Source: Bacteroidales bacterium UBA5206
GTDB taxonomy: Bacteria; Bacteroidota; Bacteroidia; Bacteroidales; Tenuifilaceae
NCBI GenBank assembly: GCA_002412705.1
Contig: DHVO01000132.1
Location: 1 to 7,112 of the forward strand
DNA length: 7,112 nt
Reading direction: 5' to 3'
This document shows, piece by piece, positions 1 to 6,417 of this stretch. Position 1 is the stretch's first letter. Every line of letters begins with the position of its first letter. The notes under the pieces are model-generated. The model was given only the letters and a program-made list of their open reading frames with translations, was not told where the DNA came from and searched no databases. Position numbers and translations under genes: made by a program.

Positions 1-291
1 CTTTTTTGCATTGCTCTAATTTGATATTGTAAATTGCATGTAATGAGTAGTATTTTTACGTAGTTATATTTTTAGATTAACCAAAGGAGATTTATCTGTG
101 CATTAACATAAATCAAAATAATTTTAAGACAGAATAAAGTGGCAAAATACGCCTATTGTATTGGGGAACTCGAGTCTGAATATTATCTTTATTATTGAAA
201 GTGGTATTAATTTAAAAAATGCTATACGATTGATAACTAGAGTTATATCTGTTTTGTTATAATATTGATTAAATAAATAACCTGTAAACTA
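1..291. other. AT-rich intergenic stretch without a gene
   Basis: No open frame of useful length is visible on either strand, and short ATG-initiated frames stop within a few codons. I see no tRNA or rRNA. Two small symmetric elements stand out. ACTCGAGT at 168-175 is a GC-richer palindrome in an otherwise AT-rich stretch. ATAACT/AGTTAT at 233-246 is a 6-base inverted repeat with a 2-base spacer, ending about 45 bases upstream of the promoter of the next gene. Both could be chance. The stretch probably serves as the upstream regulatory region of the gene at 390, or contains the end of a transcription unit lying to the left of the window. Confidence 0.6.
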
Positions 292-321
292 TTGACATTA
301 AATCACATTTCCATAAATTTG
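292..321 (+). promoter_or_regulatory. Bacteroidota-type promoter for the AT-hook-like protein gene
   Basis: TTG at 292-294 (-33 element) is followed after exactly 19 bases by TAAATTTG at 314-321, a full match to the -7 consensus TAnnTTTG used by the Bacteroidota primary sigma factor. Transcription would start near 328, giving a leader of about 60 bases before the ATG at 390. Spacing and consensus both fit, so this is one of the better promoters in the window. Confidence 0.7.
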
Positions 322-389
322 GGAAATTATTTGTTGTGCATTTACCAACCAAAGAAACCCATACTAACCCTTTTAAAAAAAGATTAACT

Positions 390-1046
390 ATGAAAAAGAT
401 TCCATTGACAGGATTGGAACTAAGTGAGTTAAAGGCTGTTTACGAGGCAGAGCTTGAGCGTACACAAAAGAGAATAGTACACCTAAAAAGCATTCTTAAA
501 AAGATGGAGGGCGTAGAAGTATCGGCTACTCCAGATTTTGAGTTTATTGCCGAAGCTTCAGTTGAGAAAAAGAAGCCAGGTAGAAAACCCAAAGCAGAAA
601 AGGCAGAGGTGGTAAAAACTCCAGGAAAACGTGGACGCAAGCCTAAAGTGAGGACTGAGGAAGAATTGGCAGAAAAGAGCGCTACCGAGAAGGTTCCTGC
701 TAAGCGTGGACGTAAACCAAAGCTTACTCGTAAACCAATAAAAAAGGGAAAAGGGAAGAGAAAGGTTAAATGGAACGATTTTATTATTCAAACGCTAGAG
801 GCAAAGGATTACTTAATGCTCTCTACCTCGTTAACAGCCGCAGCGTTGGATAGGTTTGGTATTCAAGATTCCGAAAGGGATAGGGTTAGAATGGCTATAT
901 CGACAACATTAACAAAAATGGCAAATACCGATAAGAGTGTATTCACTTACTCAAAGCAAGGTATTCGCGGTTCGTTCTTTGGTTTGCCTCAATGGTTTAA
1001 CGAGGATGGTACAATTAAAGATGAGTATGCTGGAAAGCTAATGTAG
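390..1046 (+). CDS. Basic protein with coiled coil, three AT-hook-like motifs and a putative winged-helix C-terminus; function unknown
   Basis: The 218-residue product is not a family I can name. Residues 8-40 look like an amphipathic coiled coil (LSELKAVYEAELE then QKRIVHLKSILKKM). Residues 60-128 are lysine-, arginine- and proline-rich and contain PGRKPK (63-68), RGRKPK (81-86) and RGRKPK (106-111). These resemble the AT-hook core RGRP, which binds the minor groove of AT-rich DNA. Residues 128-205 look folded: several predicted helices, then FTYSKQGIRGSFFGLPQWF, which would suit the strand-and-wing part of a winged helix. By inference it is a nucleoid-associated or regulatory DNA-binding protein, possibly oligomeric. 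The frame is open back to a GTG at 336, but that lies only some 8 bases after the predicted transcription start, and MKKIPLTGLEL is a more natural N-terminus. A strong terminator follows, so the gene is probably monocistronic. Confidence 0.8.
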   Translation: MKKIPLTGLELSELKAVYEAELERTQKRIVHLKSILKKMEGVEVSATPDFEFIAEASVEKKKPGRKPKAEKAEVVKTPGKRGRKPKVRTEEELAEKSATEKVPAKRGRKPKLTRKPIKKGKGKRKVKWNDFIIQTLEAKDYLMLSTSLTAAALDRFGIQDSERDRVRMAISTTLTKMANTDKSVFTYSKQGIRGSFFGLPQWFNEDGTIKDEYAGKLM

Positions 1047-1066
1047 TTTATGTACTATATTTTTTT

Positions 1067-1093
1067 AAAAGGTCGGGATTCCCGACCTTTTTT
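1067..1093 (+). terminator. Intrinsic terminator after the AT-hook-like protein gene
   Basis: AAAAGGTCGGG (1067-1077) pairs perfectly with CCCGACCTTTT (1081-1091) over 11 base pairs with a 3-base loop, and the right arm runs into a T-tract ending at 1093. It begins 20 bases after the stop codon at 1046. The stem is strong and GC-rich at its core. On the opposite strand the trailing T-run is only four bases, so it should act mainly rightward. Confidence 0.9.
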
Positions 1094-1106
1094 GCTTTTT
1101 GTATTG

Positions 1107-1114
1107 TAGTTTTG
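1107..1114 (+). promoter_or_regulatory. -7 promoter box for the RsmB-like gene
   Basis: TAGTTTTG matches TAnnTTTG at every fixed position and lies 28 bases upstream of the ATG at 1143, only 13 bases after the preceding terminator's T-tract. No TTTG or TTG is found at the expected 19-21 base spacing, because that position falls in the terminator stem. The call rests on the -7 box alone. The leader would be about 20 bases. Confidence 0.55.
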
Positions 1115-1142
1115 TAGCACCAAAATAAAACACCACGGGTTA

Positions 1143-2369
1143 ATGCGAAAGTCGAATAGTAGGAGGGAACAAAAGCAGTTTATGCCCATAGACGAAATTC
1201 TTTTTAGGGCTGCTAAGGATTTTTTTATAGAGGGAAGAAGCTATGACCAGTGTGTGAGCTTTTGGATTAAACAGATTATTCCAAACAAATCGTACTCTAA
1301 GGGATTCTTTGCCGAGGCTTTTATGGAGGTTATTCGCTGGGGCCGTTTGCTTGCTGAACTTGGCGAGGTAAGGTTTTACCCAAAGTCGTCGCGCGATGTG
1401 GCTACAATGGTTAACACTTGGCTACACTTTGCAGAGCCCAAAACGGATAGCGCTACTCTTGTTTCTGAGAAACTTGTTGCGTTTGCAAAATTAAAGGAGC
1501 TGCCATTGCCCGTTGTGCAGTCGGTGCCCGATTGGCTTTACGAACGAGGTGTGCAGGAACTAGGATGCGATTGGGATGCCGAGATGGCAGCACTTAATAC
1601 CATACCACAAATAGTGCTTAGGGCAAACTCGCTAAAAATTACGACCCCTCAGCTCAAAAGCAGGCTTAGCGAGGAGGGAACACAAACTCGCGAAGTTGCA
1701 GGTTTGCCTCTTGCCCTTGTTCTGGATAGTAGAGCTAATGTATTTACAAGTGGCGGATTCCAGCAGGGCTATTTCGAGGTGCAGGATCTATCGTCGCAAC
1801 ATGTAGCACCTTTCCTTGAGGTTGAGCCAGGTATGCGGGTTATTGATGCTTGCGCTGGCGCAGGTGGAAAATCGCTACACATAGCAACACTTATGCAAAG
1901 TAAGGGTAAGCTCCTGTCTATGGACACTGTTTTGTGGAAGCTGGAGCAGCTAAAAAAACGAGCCGCTAGGGCGGGTATCTCAATTATAGAAACTCGCACC
2001 ATTGAAAGTTCAAAAACGGTAAAACGCCTTGCCCTAACCGCCGATAGGTTGCTCCTTGATGTGCCCTGTTCGGGAACAGGCGTATTTAGGCGTAATCCAG
2101 ATGCTCGGTGGAAACTTACTTCTGCACAGCTTGATGAGCTAAAGGGTATTCAGGCCGATATTCTTAATCGGTACACAGCAATGGTTAAAGTGGGAGGTAA
2201 GCTGGTTTACTCAACGTGTAGCATATTTCCATCGGAGAACGAGATGCAGGTTGAGGCTTTTTTGCAGCGCTGTAATGGACAGTTTAAGCTAGAGGCCGAG
2301 AAAAAAATAAAGCCATCGGAGAATGGTTCCGACGGCTTTTATATGGCTCGTTTGGTAAGAGTTAGCTAG
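1143..2369 (+). CDS. rsmB: RsmB/NOP2-family rRNA cytosine-C5 methyltransferase
   Basis: This 408-residue protein should transfer a methyl group from S-adenosylmethionine to C5 of a cytosine in rRNA; in E. coli RsmB the target is C967 of 16S rRNA. The SAM-binding motif I is DACAGAGGKS (235-244). Motif IV is DVPCSGTG (306-313), whose C309 corresponds to the family's product-release cysteine. Motif VI is STCS (357-360), with C359 as the likely nucleophile, followed by the family-typical SENE. GVFRRNPDARWK (313-324) is also characteristic of RsmB. The first 150 residues are helical and may replace the NusB-like RNA-binding domain, although I cannot confirm homology there. The start is uncertain: ATG 1143 fits the promoter, while Met14 (1182) has AGGAGG 15 bases upstream, too far for normal use. 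The related families YebU/RsmF and NOP2 are alternatives, so exact target specificity is inferred. It converges on miaB with a 4-base gap. Confidence 0.88.
   Translation: MRKSNSRREQKQFMPIDEILFRAAKDFFIEGRSYDQCVSFWIKQIIPNKSYSKGFFAEAFMEVIRWGRLLAELGEVRFYPKSSRDVATMVNTWLHFAEPKTDSATLVSEKLVAFAKLKELPLPVVQSVPDWLYERGVQELGCDWDAEMAALNTIPQIVLRANSLKITTPQLKSRLSEEGTQTREVAGLPLALVLDSRANVFTSGGFQQGYFEVQDLSSQHVAPFLEVEPGMRVIDACAGAGGKSLHIATLMQSKGKLLSMDTVLWKLEQLKKRAARAGISIIETRTIESSKTVKRLALTADRLLLDVPCSGTGVFRRNPDARWKLTSAQLDELKGIQADILNRYTAMVKVGGKLVYSTCSIFPSENEMQVEAFLQRCNGQFKLEAEKKIKPSENGSDGFYMARLVRVS
2301..2339 (-). terminator. Probable miaB terminator lying inside the 3' end of rsmB
   Basis: AAAGCC (2309-2314) pairs with GGCTTT (2334-2339), and TCGGA (2316-2320) with TCCGA (2328-2332). 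One A/C mismatch separates the two helices, and the loop has 7 bases. Read leftward, the stem is followed by A and then seven T residues (2307-2301), a good U-tract. It begins 35 bases beyond the miaB stop codon. Rightward, the tail is only TTTT then ATAT, and termination there would remove the last codons of rsmB, so leftward action is more sensible. It overlaps codons 389-399 of rsmB. Confidence 0.65.
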
Positions 2370-2373
2370 TACA

Positions 2374-3723
2374 CTACTCTTTCACTATGCGTCCAATAAG
2401 GGTTGCTGGAGTGCAGCTGGTTACCTCAACAAATACGTAATCGCCAATTTTATAGTTCTCCCGTGGGAACACAACAACCTTGTTTTGCGATGTGCGGCCA
2501 AAGAACTCGTTGCTCGATTTTTTCGACTCCCCTTCAATAAGCACTTCAAAGCAGCGCCCAACATCCTTAATCTTGCTCTCCTCGGCAAGTTTGCCTTGCA
2601 GCTCAATAATCTCTGTTAGCCTGCGGGTTTTAACCTCTTCGGGAACATCATCTTCAAACTTACGCGCTGCTTTTGTGTTTGGCCTAACGGAATACTTAAA
2701 CATGTAGGCAAAGTCGTACTTAACCTCGCTCATCATGGACAGAGTTTGGTCGTGATCCAGCTCTGTTTCGGTACAAAAGCCAGCAATAATATCGGTTGAT
2801 ATTGAACAATCGGGAAGGATTTCCCTAATTGCATTAATACGCTCAAGGTAGTACTCGCGGCTGTAACCCCTATTCATAAGTTCTAGTACTCTGGTTGATC
2901 CAGACTGTACGGGAAGGTGAATGTGGTTGCAAATATTTTCGTACATGGCCATGGTGTATAGCACCTCGTTGCTCAGGTCCTTGGGATGCGATGTGGAGAA
3001 ACGCACCCTTAAGCTTGGGCTTACCTTGGCCACAAGTTCAAGTAGCTCAGCAAAGTTTACAACATGGCCATCGGGTTGCTTCCAGCGGAAAGAGTCAACG
3101 TTTTGCCCAAGAAGAGTTACCTCGCGGTACCCTTCGGTTAGCAGCTCCTCTACCTCGCGAACAATAGTTTGCGGATCACGGCTACGCTCGGCACCACGGG
3201 TGTAGGGCACCACGCAGTAGGTACACATGTTATTACATCCCCTCATTATGGATACAAAAGCGGAAACGCCATTCTTATCAAGCCTTACTGGGCTTATGTC
3301 GGCATAAGTCTCCTCGCGCGAAAGCAAAACGTTAATACCTTTTTGTCCATCCTCGGCAGCGCGTAAAAGAACGGGTAGCTCACGGTAGGCATCGGGTCCA
3401 ACAACAAGATCAACCGCGCGCTGATCCTCTAGTAGCGATTCCTTTAGGCGCTCGGCCATGCAGCCAAGCACACCAACCAAAAGCGATGGCTTTTTCTTTT
3501 TATACTGCTTAAAATTATCTAGTCTACCAAAAACGCGGGTTTCTGCATTTTCGCGAATTGAGCAGGTGTTAACCAGCACAACATCGGCTTGTTCCAGCTC
3601 TTCGGTTATTTCGTAGCCATTGGCCTTAAGAATTGATGCCACAACTTCGCTGTCGTTAACATTCATTTGGCAGCCATAGGTCTCAATGAACACCTTTTGT
3701 AATTCTTCCTTCATCTCTTGCAT
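2374..3723 (-). CDS. miaB: tRNA-2-methylthio-N6-dimethylallyladenosine synthase MiaB
   Basis: MiaB is a cytosolic radical-SAM enzyme that adds a methylthio group to C2 of i6A at position 37 of tRNAs, giving ms2i6A and supporting codon-anticodon pairing. Counting from the chosen start (449 residues, normal for the family), the N-terminal cluster domain has C18 (ETYGCQMN), C54 (VNTCSIRENA) and C88 (LGCMAER) for the auxiliary 4Fe-4S cluster. The radical-SAM cluster cysteines are C163, C167 and C170 (RGCNNMCTYC). HLPVQSGS (269-276) and FKYSVRPNT (342-350) are MiaB hallmarks. A TRAM RNA-binding domain occupies about 383-446. The frame extends upstream to a TTG at 3777, but that would overlap the -7 promoter box at 3751-3758. 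The ATG at 3723 has AGGAG eight bases upstream, so I use it. The related RimO and MtaB are less likely given the motifs and the length. Confidence 0.95.
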   Translation of the reverse strand: MQEMKEELQKVFIETYGCQMNVNDSEVVASILKANGYEITEELEQADVVLVNTCSIRENAETRVFGRLDNFKQYKKKKPSLLVGVLGCMAERLKESLLEDQRAVDLVVGPDAYRELPVLLRAAEDGQKGINVLLSREETYADISPVRLDKNGVSAFVSIMRGCNNMCTYCVVPYTRGAERSRDPQTIVREVEELLTEGYREVTLLGQNVDSFRWKQPDGHVVNFAELLELVAKVSPSLRVRFSTSHPKDLSNEVLYTMAMYENICNHIHLPVQSGSTRVLELMNRGYSREYYLERINAIREILPDCSISTDIIAGFCTETELDHDQTLSMMSEVKYDFAYMFKYSVRPNTKAARKFEDDVPEEVKTRRLTEIIELQGKLAEESKIKDVGRCFEVLIEGESKKSSNEFFGRTSQNKVVVFPRENYKIGDYVFVEVTSCTPATLIGRIVKE

Positions 3724-3731
3724 CGGCACTG

Positions 3732-3736
3732 CTCCT
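3732..3736 (-). promoter_or_regulatory. Shine-Dalgarno sequence that fixes the miaB start
   Basis: On the minus strand AGGAG is followed after 8 bases by ATG at 3723. Such a well-placed site is uncommon in this window, where most starts lack one. It supports the inner start over the upstream TTG at 3777. Confidence 0.7.
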
Positions 3737-3750
3737 ACAAATTTGTGGGG

Positions 3751-3758
3751 CAAAAATA
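3751..3758 (-). promoter_or_regulatory. -7 promoter box for miaB
   Basis: Minus-strand TATTTTTG matches TAnnTTTG fully and lies 27 bases upstream of the ATG at 3723, so the leader would be about 20 bases. No clear TTTG element is seen at 19-21 bases upstream; a TTGG occurs at shorter spacing. The promoter is divergent from that of the YebC-family gene, with about 155 bases between the two. Confidence 0.6.
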
Positions 3759-3881
3759 CGAATTTATCCGAAACCAACCCCTTTAACCTGCTTATGTGTT
3801 AAATCAATATGCATTATTGGCAAAGTTTAGATTGGGAGTCTTGTTGCATTTAATCTGTAAGTGCTAAAACCAGTATATGCT

Positions 3882-3889
3882 TACTTTTG
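3882..3889 (+). promoter_or_regulatory. Possible upstream -7 box for the YebC-family gene
   Basis: TACTTTTG is identical to the better-supported box at 3938-3945 and lies 56 bases upstream of it, suggesting tandem promoters. No -33 element is seen at normal spacing, so it may be a chance match. Confidence 0.3.
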
Positions 3890-3913
3890 GGATGAATGTT
3901 ATGCCATCTTTAT

Positions 3914-3945
3914 TTTGAATTTTGATATCTTGAGTTGTACTTTTG
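3914..3945 (+). promoter_or_regulatory. Bacteroidota-type promoter for the YebC-family gene
   Basis: TTTG at 3914-3917 and TACTTTTG at 3938-3945 are separated by 20 bases, matching both consensus elements and their spacing. The expected transcription start near 3951 leaves a leader of about 20 bases before the ATG at 3972. The in-frame upstream reading (GTG at 3861) crosses this promoter, which argues against it. Confidence 0.75.
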
Positions 3946-3971
3946 CATTACACATAATAATTAAAAGGAGT

Positions 3972-4715
3972 ATGTCAGGACATAATAAATGGTCAACTAT
4001 AAAACGTAAAAAAGGTGCGTTAGACGCAAAGCGCTCCAAAATATTTTCTAGGATTACTAAGGAGATAATGATTGCTGTAAAAGAGGGTGGTCCTGATCCT
4101 GACGGGAATGCTCGTCTTAGGCTTGCTGTAAATAACGCTAAGGGTGTTAATATGCCCAAGGATAATATTCTGCGTGCCATTAACAAGGCCGACAAGGACT
4201 CTGCTGCACTACAAGAGGTTACCTTTGAGGGATACGGCCCAGGCGGTATTGCCATTTACATTGAGTGTATGACCGATAACAACAACCGCACAGTTAGCGC
4301 CATTCGTTCTACCTTTACAAAAAAGGGAGGGAGCCTTGGAACCAATGGCTCGCTTGGCTTTTTGTTTGAACGTAAGGGGGTATTTACTATTCCTAAGGCA
4401 AATATCAATATAGAAGAACTTGAGCTGGATTTAATTGATGGTGGAGCGGAGGACATTGATGTGTCGGAAGACTCTGTAGTTATTTACACGGCCAAAGAGG
4501 ATTTTGGACAGATGCAGAAGACGCTGGAAGATCTTAAAATCGAGATTGAGAATGCCAGCCTACAACCTGTTCCTAACGATTACAAGAGTGTTGATACATC
4601 AACAGCAATTAAGGTTTTACGGTTGGTTGAGGAGTTTGAGGATAACGATGATGTGCAGAACGTGTACCACAACCTTGAGATTACCGATGAGGTTATGGCA
4701 AGAATGGACGAGTAG
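3972..4715 (+). CDS. YebC/PmpR/TACO1-family protein
   Basis: This cytosolic protein of 247 residues has the usual length for the family. The N-terminus is diagnostic: MSGHNKWSTIKRKK, then DAKRSKIFSRITKEI (18-32), GGPDPDGNARLR (39-50) and NMPKDNILRAI (60-70). The central section FEGYGPGGIAIYIE (85-98) and TDNNNRT (101-107), then KKGGSLGTNGSLGFLFERKG (117-136), is equally typical. The family was long annotated as transcriptional regulators (PmpR in Pseudomonas). Later work on YebC proteins and mitochondrial TACO1 points to a role on the ribosome, easing translation of proline-rich stretches. Sequence alone cannot decide between these roles, so I give no gene symbol. The chosen start follows the family N-terminus and the promoter; the 37 residues encoded upstream are unlikely to be translated. 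AAGGAG lies only one base before the ATG, too close for ordinary Shine-Dalgarno pairing. Confidence 0.95.
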   Translation: MSGHNKWSTIKRKKGALDAKRSKIFSRITKEIMIAVKEGGPDPDGNARLRLAVNNAKGVNMPKDNILRAINKADKDSAALQEVTFEGYGPGGIAIYIECMTDNNNRTVSAIRSTFTKKGGSLGTNGSLGFLFERKGVFTIPKANINIEELELDLIDGGAEDIDVSEDSVVIYTAKEDFGQMQKTLEDLKIEIENASLQPVPNDYKSVDTSTAIKVLRLVEEFEDNDDVQNVYHNLEITDEVMARMDE

Positions 4716-4739
4716 TGTTTTCTCATAAATAATTGCAAT

Positions 4740-4774
4740 AGGTTAGCTATAGAAATTGCCTCTTTAGCTAACCT
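4740..4774 (+). terminator. Hairpin between the YebC-family gene and glpK, possible terminator
   Basis: AGGTTAGCTA (4740-4749) pairs perfectly with TAGCTAACCT (4765-4774). Inside it, AGA (4751-4753) and TCT (4761-4763) can add three pairs after a T-T mismatch, leaving a 7-base loop. It begins 25 bases after the stop codon at 4715. Only three T residues follow directly, so termination may be partial. The right arm overlaps AACCTTTG (4770-4777), a one-mismatch -7 box that could serve glpK, so the hairpin might instead be an operator or attenuating element. Confidence 0.5.
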
Positions 4775-4793
4775 TTGCTGCTAATTCAAGCGT

Positions 4794-6287
4794 ATGCCCG
4801 ATTTTATTCTTTCCCTCGATCAGGGAACATCTAGTTCCCGAGCCATTCTTTTCGATAGGTTTCAGCACCAGCAGGGTGTAGCCCAAAAGGAGTTTACGCA
4901 GTACTACCCATCGCCAGGTTGGGTGGAGCATAACCCGGAGGAGCTATGGCAAAGTCAGCTGGATGTTGCCTTAGAAGTACTTGCAAAGAGTAGGATTAAA
5001 ACAGCCTCCATTGCGGCAATTGGCATTGCTAACCAACGGGAGACCACTGTTGTGTGGGACAGGGAGACTGGGCTACCCGTTTACAATGCCATTGTGTGGC
5101 AGGATAGGCGTACTGCCCCAATTTGTGAGGAGCTTAACGCCAATGGGCATAGCGCCACTATTAGAGCCAAAACTGGCTTGGTGGTTGATTTCTACTTCTC
5201 GGCAACTAAACTTGCTTGGCTTTTTAGGAATGTGCCCGGAGTAAAGCAACTAGCCAGTATCGGTCGCTTGGCCTTTGGAACAATAGACACTTGGCTTATT
5301 TGGAAGCTGACTGGTGGTGTCGTTCATGCAACCGATTATAGCAATGCGTCGCGCACCATGCTCTTTAATATTGAAACTGGCGACTGGGATAATGAGCTGC
5401 TATCCATATTTGGTATTCCACGCTCAGTGCTACCAGAGGTAAAGCCATCATCGGGTATTTTTGGGTACACTCACCCCGACCTATTTGGTGGGGTTTCCAT
5501 CCCTATTATGGGGGTTGCTGGCGACCAGCAAGCAGCCCTTTTTGGGCAGCGGTGCTATAGCCCAGGCGATGCCAAGAACACATATGGTACTGGCTGTTTC
5601 ATGCTTATGAATACAGGTAATAAGCGTGTAAGCACCCAAAGCGGATTACTATCAACCATTGCGTGGAAAATTGGCGACGAGGTAACCTATGCCCTTGAGG
5701 GTAGCGTTTTTATTGCAGGGGCTGCAATAAAGTGGCTTCGCGATGGGTTGGGGATAGTACAAACGGCTGCCGATACGGAGAGTATGGCTCTTGCTGTTCC
5801 CGATAGCCATGGTGTTTTTGTTGTACCAGCCTTTACAGGGCTTGGTGCTCCTTACTGGGACATGTATGCCCGCGGATCGATTGTGGGACTAACACAAGGG
5901 GTTACTGCTAAGCATATTGTTAGGGCTACACTGGAATCGCTAGCCTACCAAACATGCGATATTCTTAGGCTTATGGAGACCCACTCGGGCATTAACCTAA
6001 TTTCGTTAAAGGCAGATGGTGGCGCTTCGGCAAACCGATTCCTTATGCAGTTTCAGGCCGATATGCTTGGTGTTGATGTGGTATGTCCACGATTTGCCGA
6101 GGCTACTGCACTTGGAGCGGCCATGCTTGCTGGCATTGCCTGCAATTTCTACCAGCAATCCGATAATGTGCTTACTACTCCCGACTGCACCGTTTACTCT
6201 CCCAAAATGGCCGATACCCAACGCGCATCACTATATGCTGGATGGCAAAAAGCTGTTGGTAGGTCGCTTCACTGGGCTAAGGAGTAG
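4794..6287 (+). CDS. glpK: Glycerol kinase
   Basis: The 497-residue enzyme phosphorylates glycerol to sn-glycerol 3-phosphate with ATP in the cytosol; its length is normal for GlpK of the FGGY carbohydrate kinase family. The ATP phosphate-binding start is LSLDQGTSSSRAILFD (6-21). Glycerol-contact residues known from E. coli are all present: R82 and E83 (NQRET), Y134 (VDFYFSATK), D244 and Q245 (AGDQQ). KNTYGTGCF (261-269) and ADGGASANRFLMQFQADML (about 408-426) match the second phosphate motif and the adenosine site. In the loop before GDQQ, the position of E. coli R236, which binds fructose 1,6-bisphosphate, is Ser235 here. The Gly at E. coli 230 is Asp229, so feedback inhibition by that sugar phosphate is probably absent. 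No glpF or glpD is adjacent. The only promoter hint is the imperfect box AACCTTTG at 4770-4777; no Shine-Dalgarno is visible. Confidence 0.96.
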   Translation: MPDFILSLDQGTSSSRAILFDRFQHQQGVAQKEFTQYYPSPGWVEHNPEELWQSQLDVALEVLAKSRIKTASIAAIGIANQRETTVVWDRETGLPVYNAIVWQDRRTAPICEELNANGHSATIRAKTGLVVDFYFSATKLAWLFRNVPGVKQLASIGRLAFGTIDTWLIWKLTGGVVHATDYSNASRTMLFNIETGDWDNELLSIFGIPRSVLPEVKPSSGIFGYTHPDLFGGVSIPIMGVAGDQQAALFGQRCYSPGDAKNTYGTGCFMLMNTGNKRVSTQSGLLSTIAWKIGDEVTYALEGSVFIAGAAIKWLRDGLGIVQTAADTESMALAVPDSHGVFVVPAFTGLGAPYWDMYARGSIVGLTQGVTAKHIVRATLESLAYQTCDILRLMETHSGINLISLKADGGASANRFLMQFQADMLGVDVVCPRFAEATALGAAMLAGIACNFYQQSDNVLTTPDCTVYSPKMADTQRASLYAGWQKAVGRSLHWAKE

Positions 6288-6417
6288 TTTTGTTTAGGTG
6301 ATTAGCTTGAATCCACAATACCTCAGAACCTCAATGCTAAACAAGGGTAGCCAAACACACCCAATCCCCTTAACAACTGTTTTATGATGTTAAAAATTGC
6401 TGGTTGTAGGTCAGAAT

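Noticed and set aside
163..178. GGGGAACTCGAGTCTG looks slightly like a tRNA T-arm, hinting at an integration site
   Set aside because: The TTCRA loop and stem pairing are not met, no other tRNA arms are nearby, and no integrase or second copy is present in the window.
336..389. GTG-initiated N-terminal extension of the AT-hook-like protein
   Set aside because: The GTG lies about 8 bases after the predicted transcription start and the added residues show no domain; the ATG at 390 begins a natural MKK N-terminus.
569..722. The three GRKPK-encoding segments considered as a DNA tandem repeat
   Set aside because: Codons differ between copies and spacing is unequal; the repetition is at protein level, not a recent DNA duplication.
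2895..3366. Several plus-strand open frames inside miaB
   Set aside because: They are overlapping antisense frames with unnatural composition, no promoter and no family resemblance, across a region where MiaB motifs are certain.
3899..4255. 118-codon open frame antisense to the YebC-family gene
   Set aside because: It is a shadow of a highly conserved coding sequence, has no recognisable domain, and runs through the promoter region of the sense gene.
6290..6344. 8-base inverted repeat TTGTTTAG/CTAAACAA after glpK, considered as a terminator
   Set aside because: The arms are 39 bases apart, AT-rich, and not followed by a T-tract.
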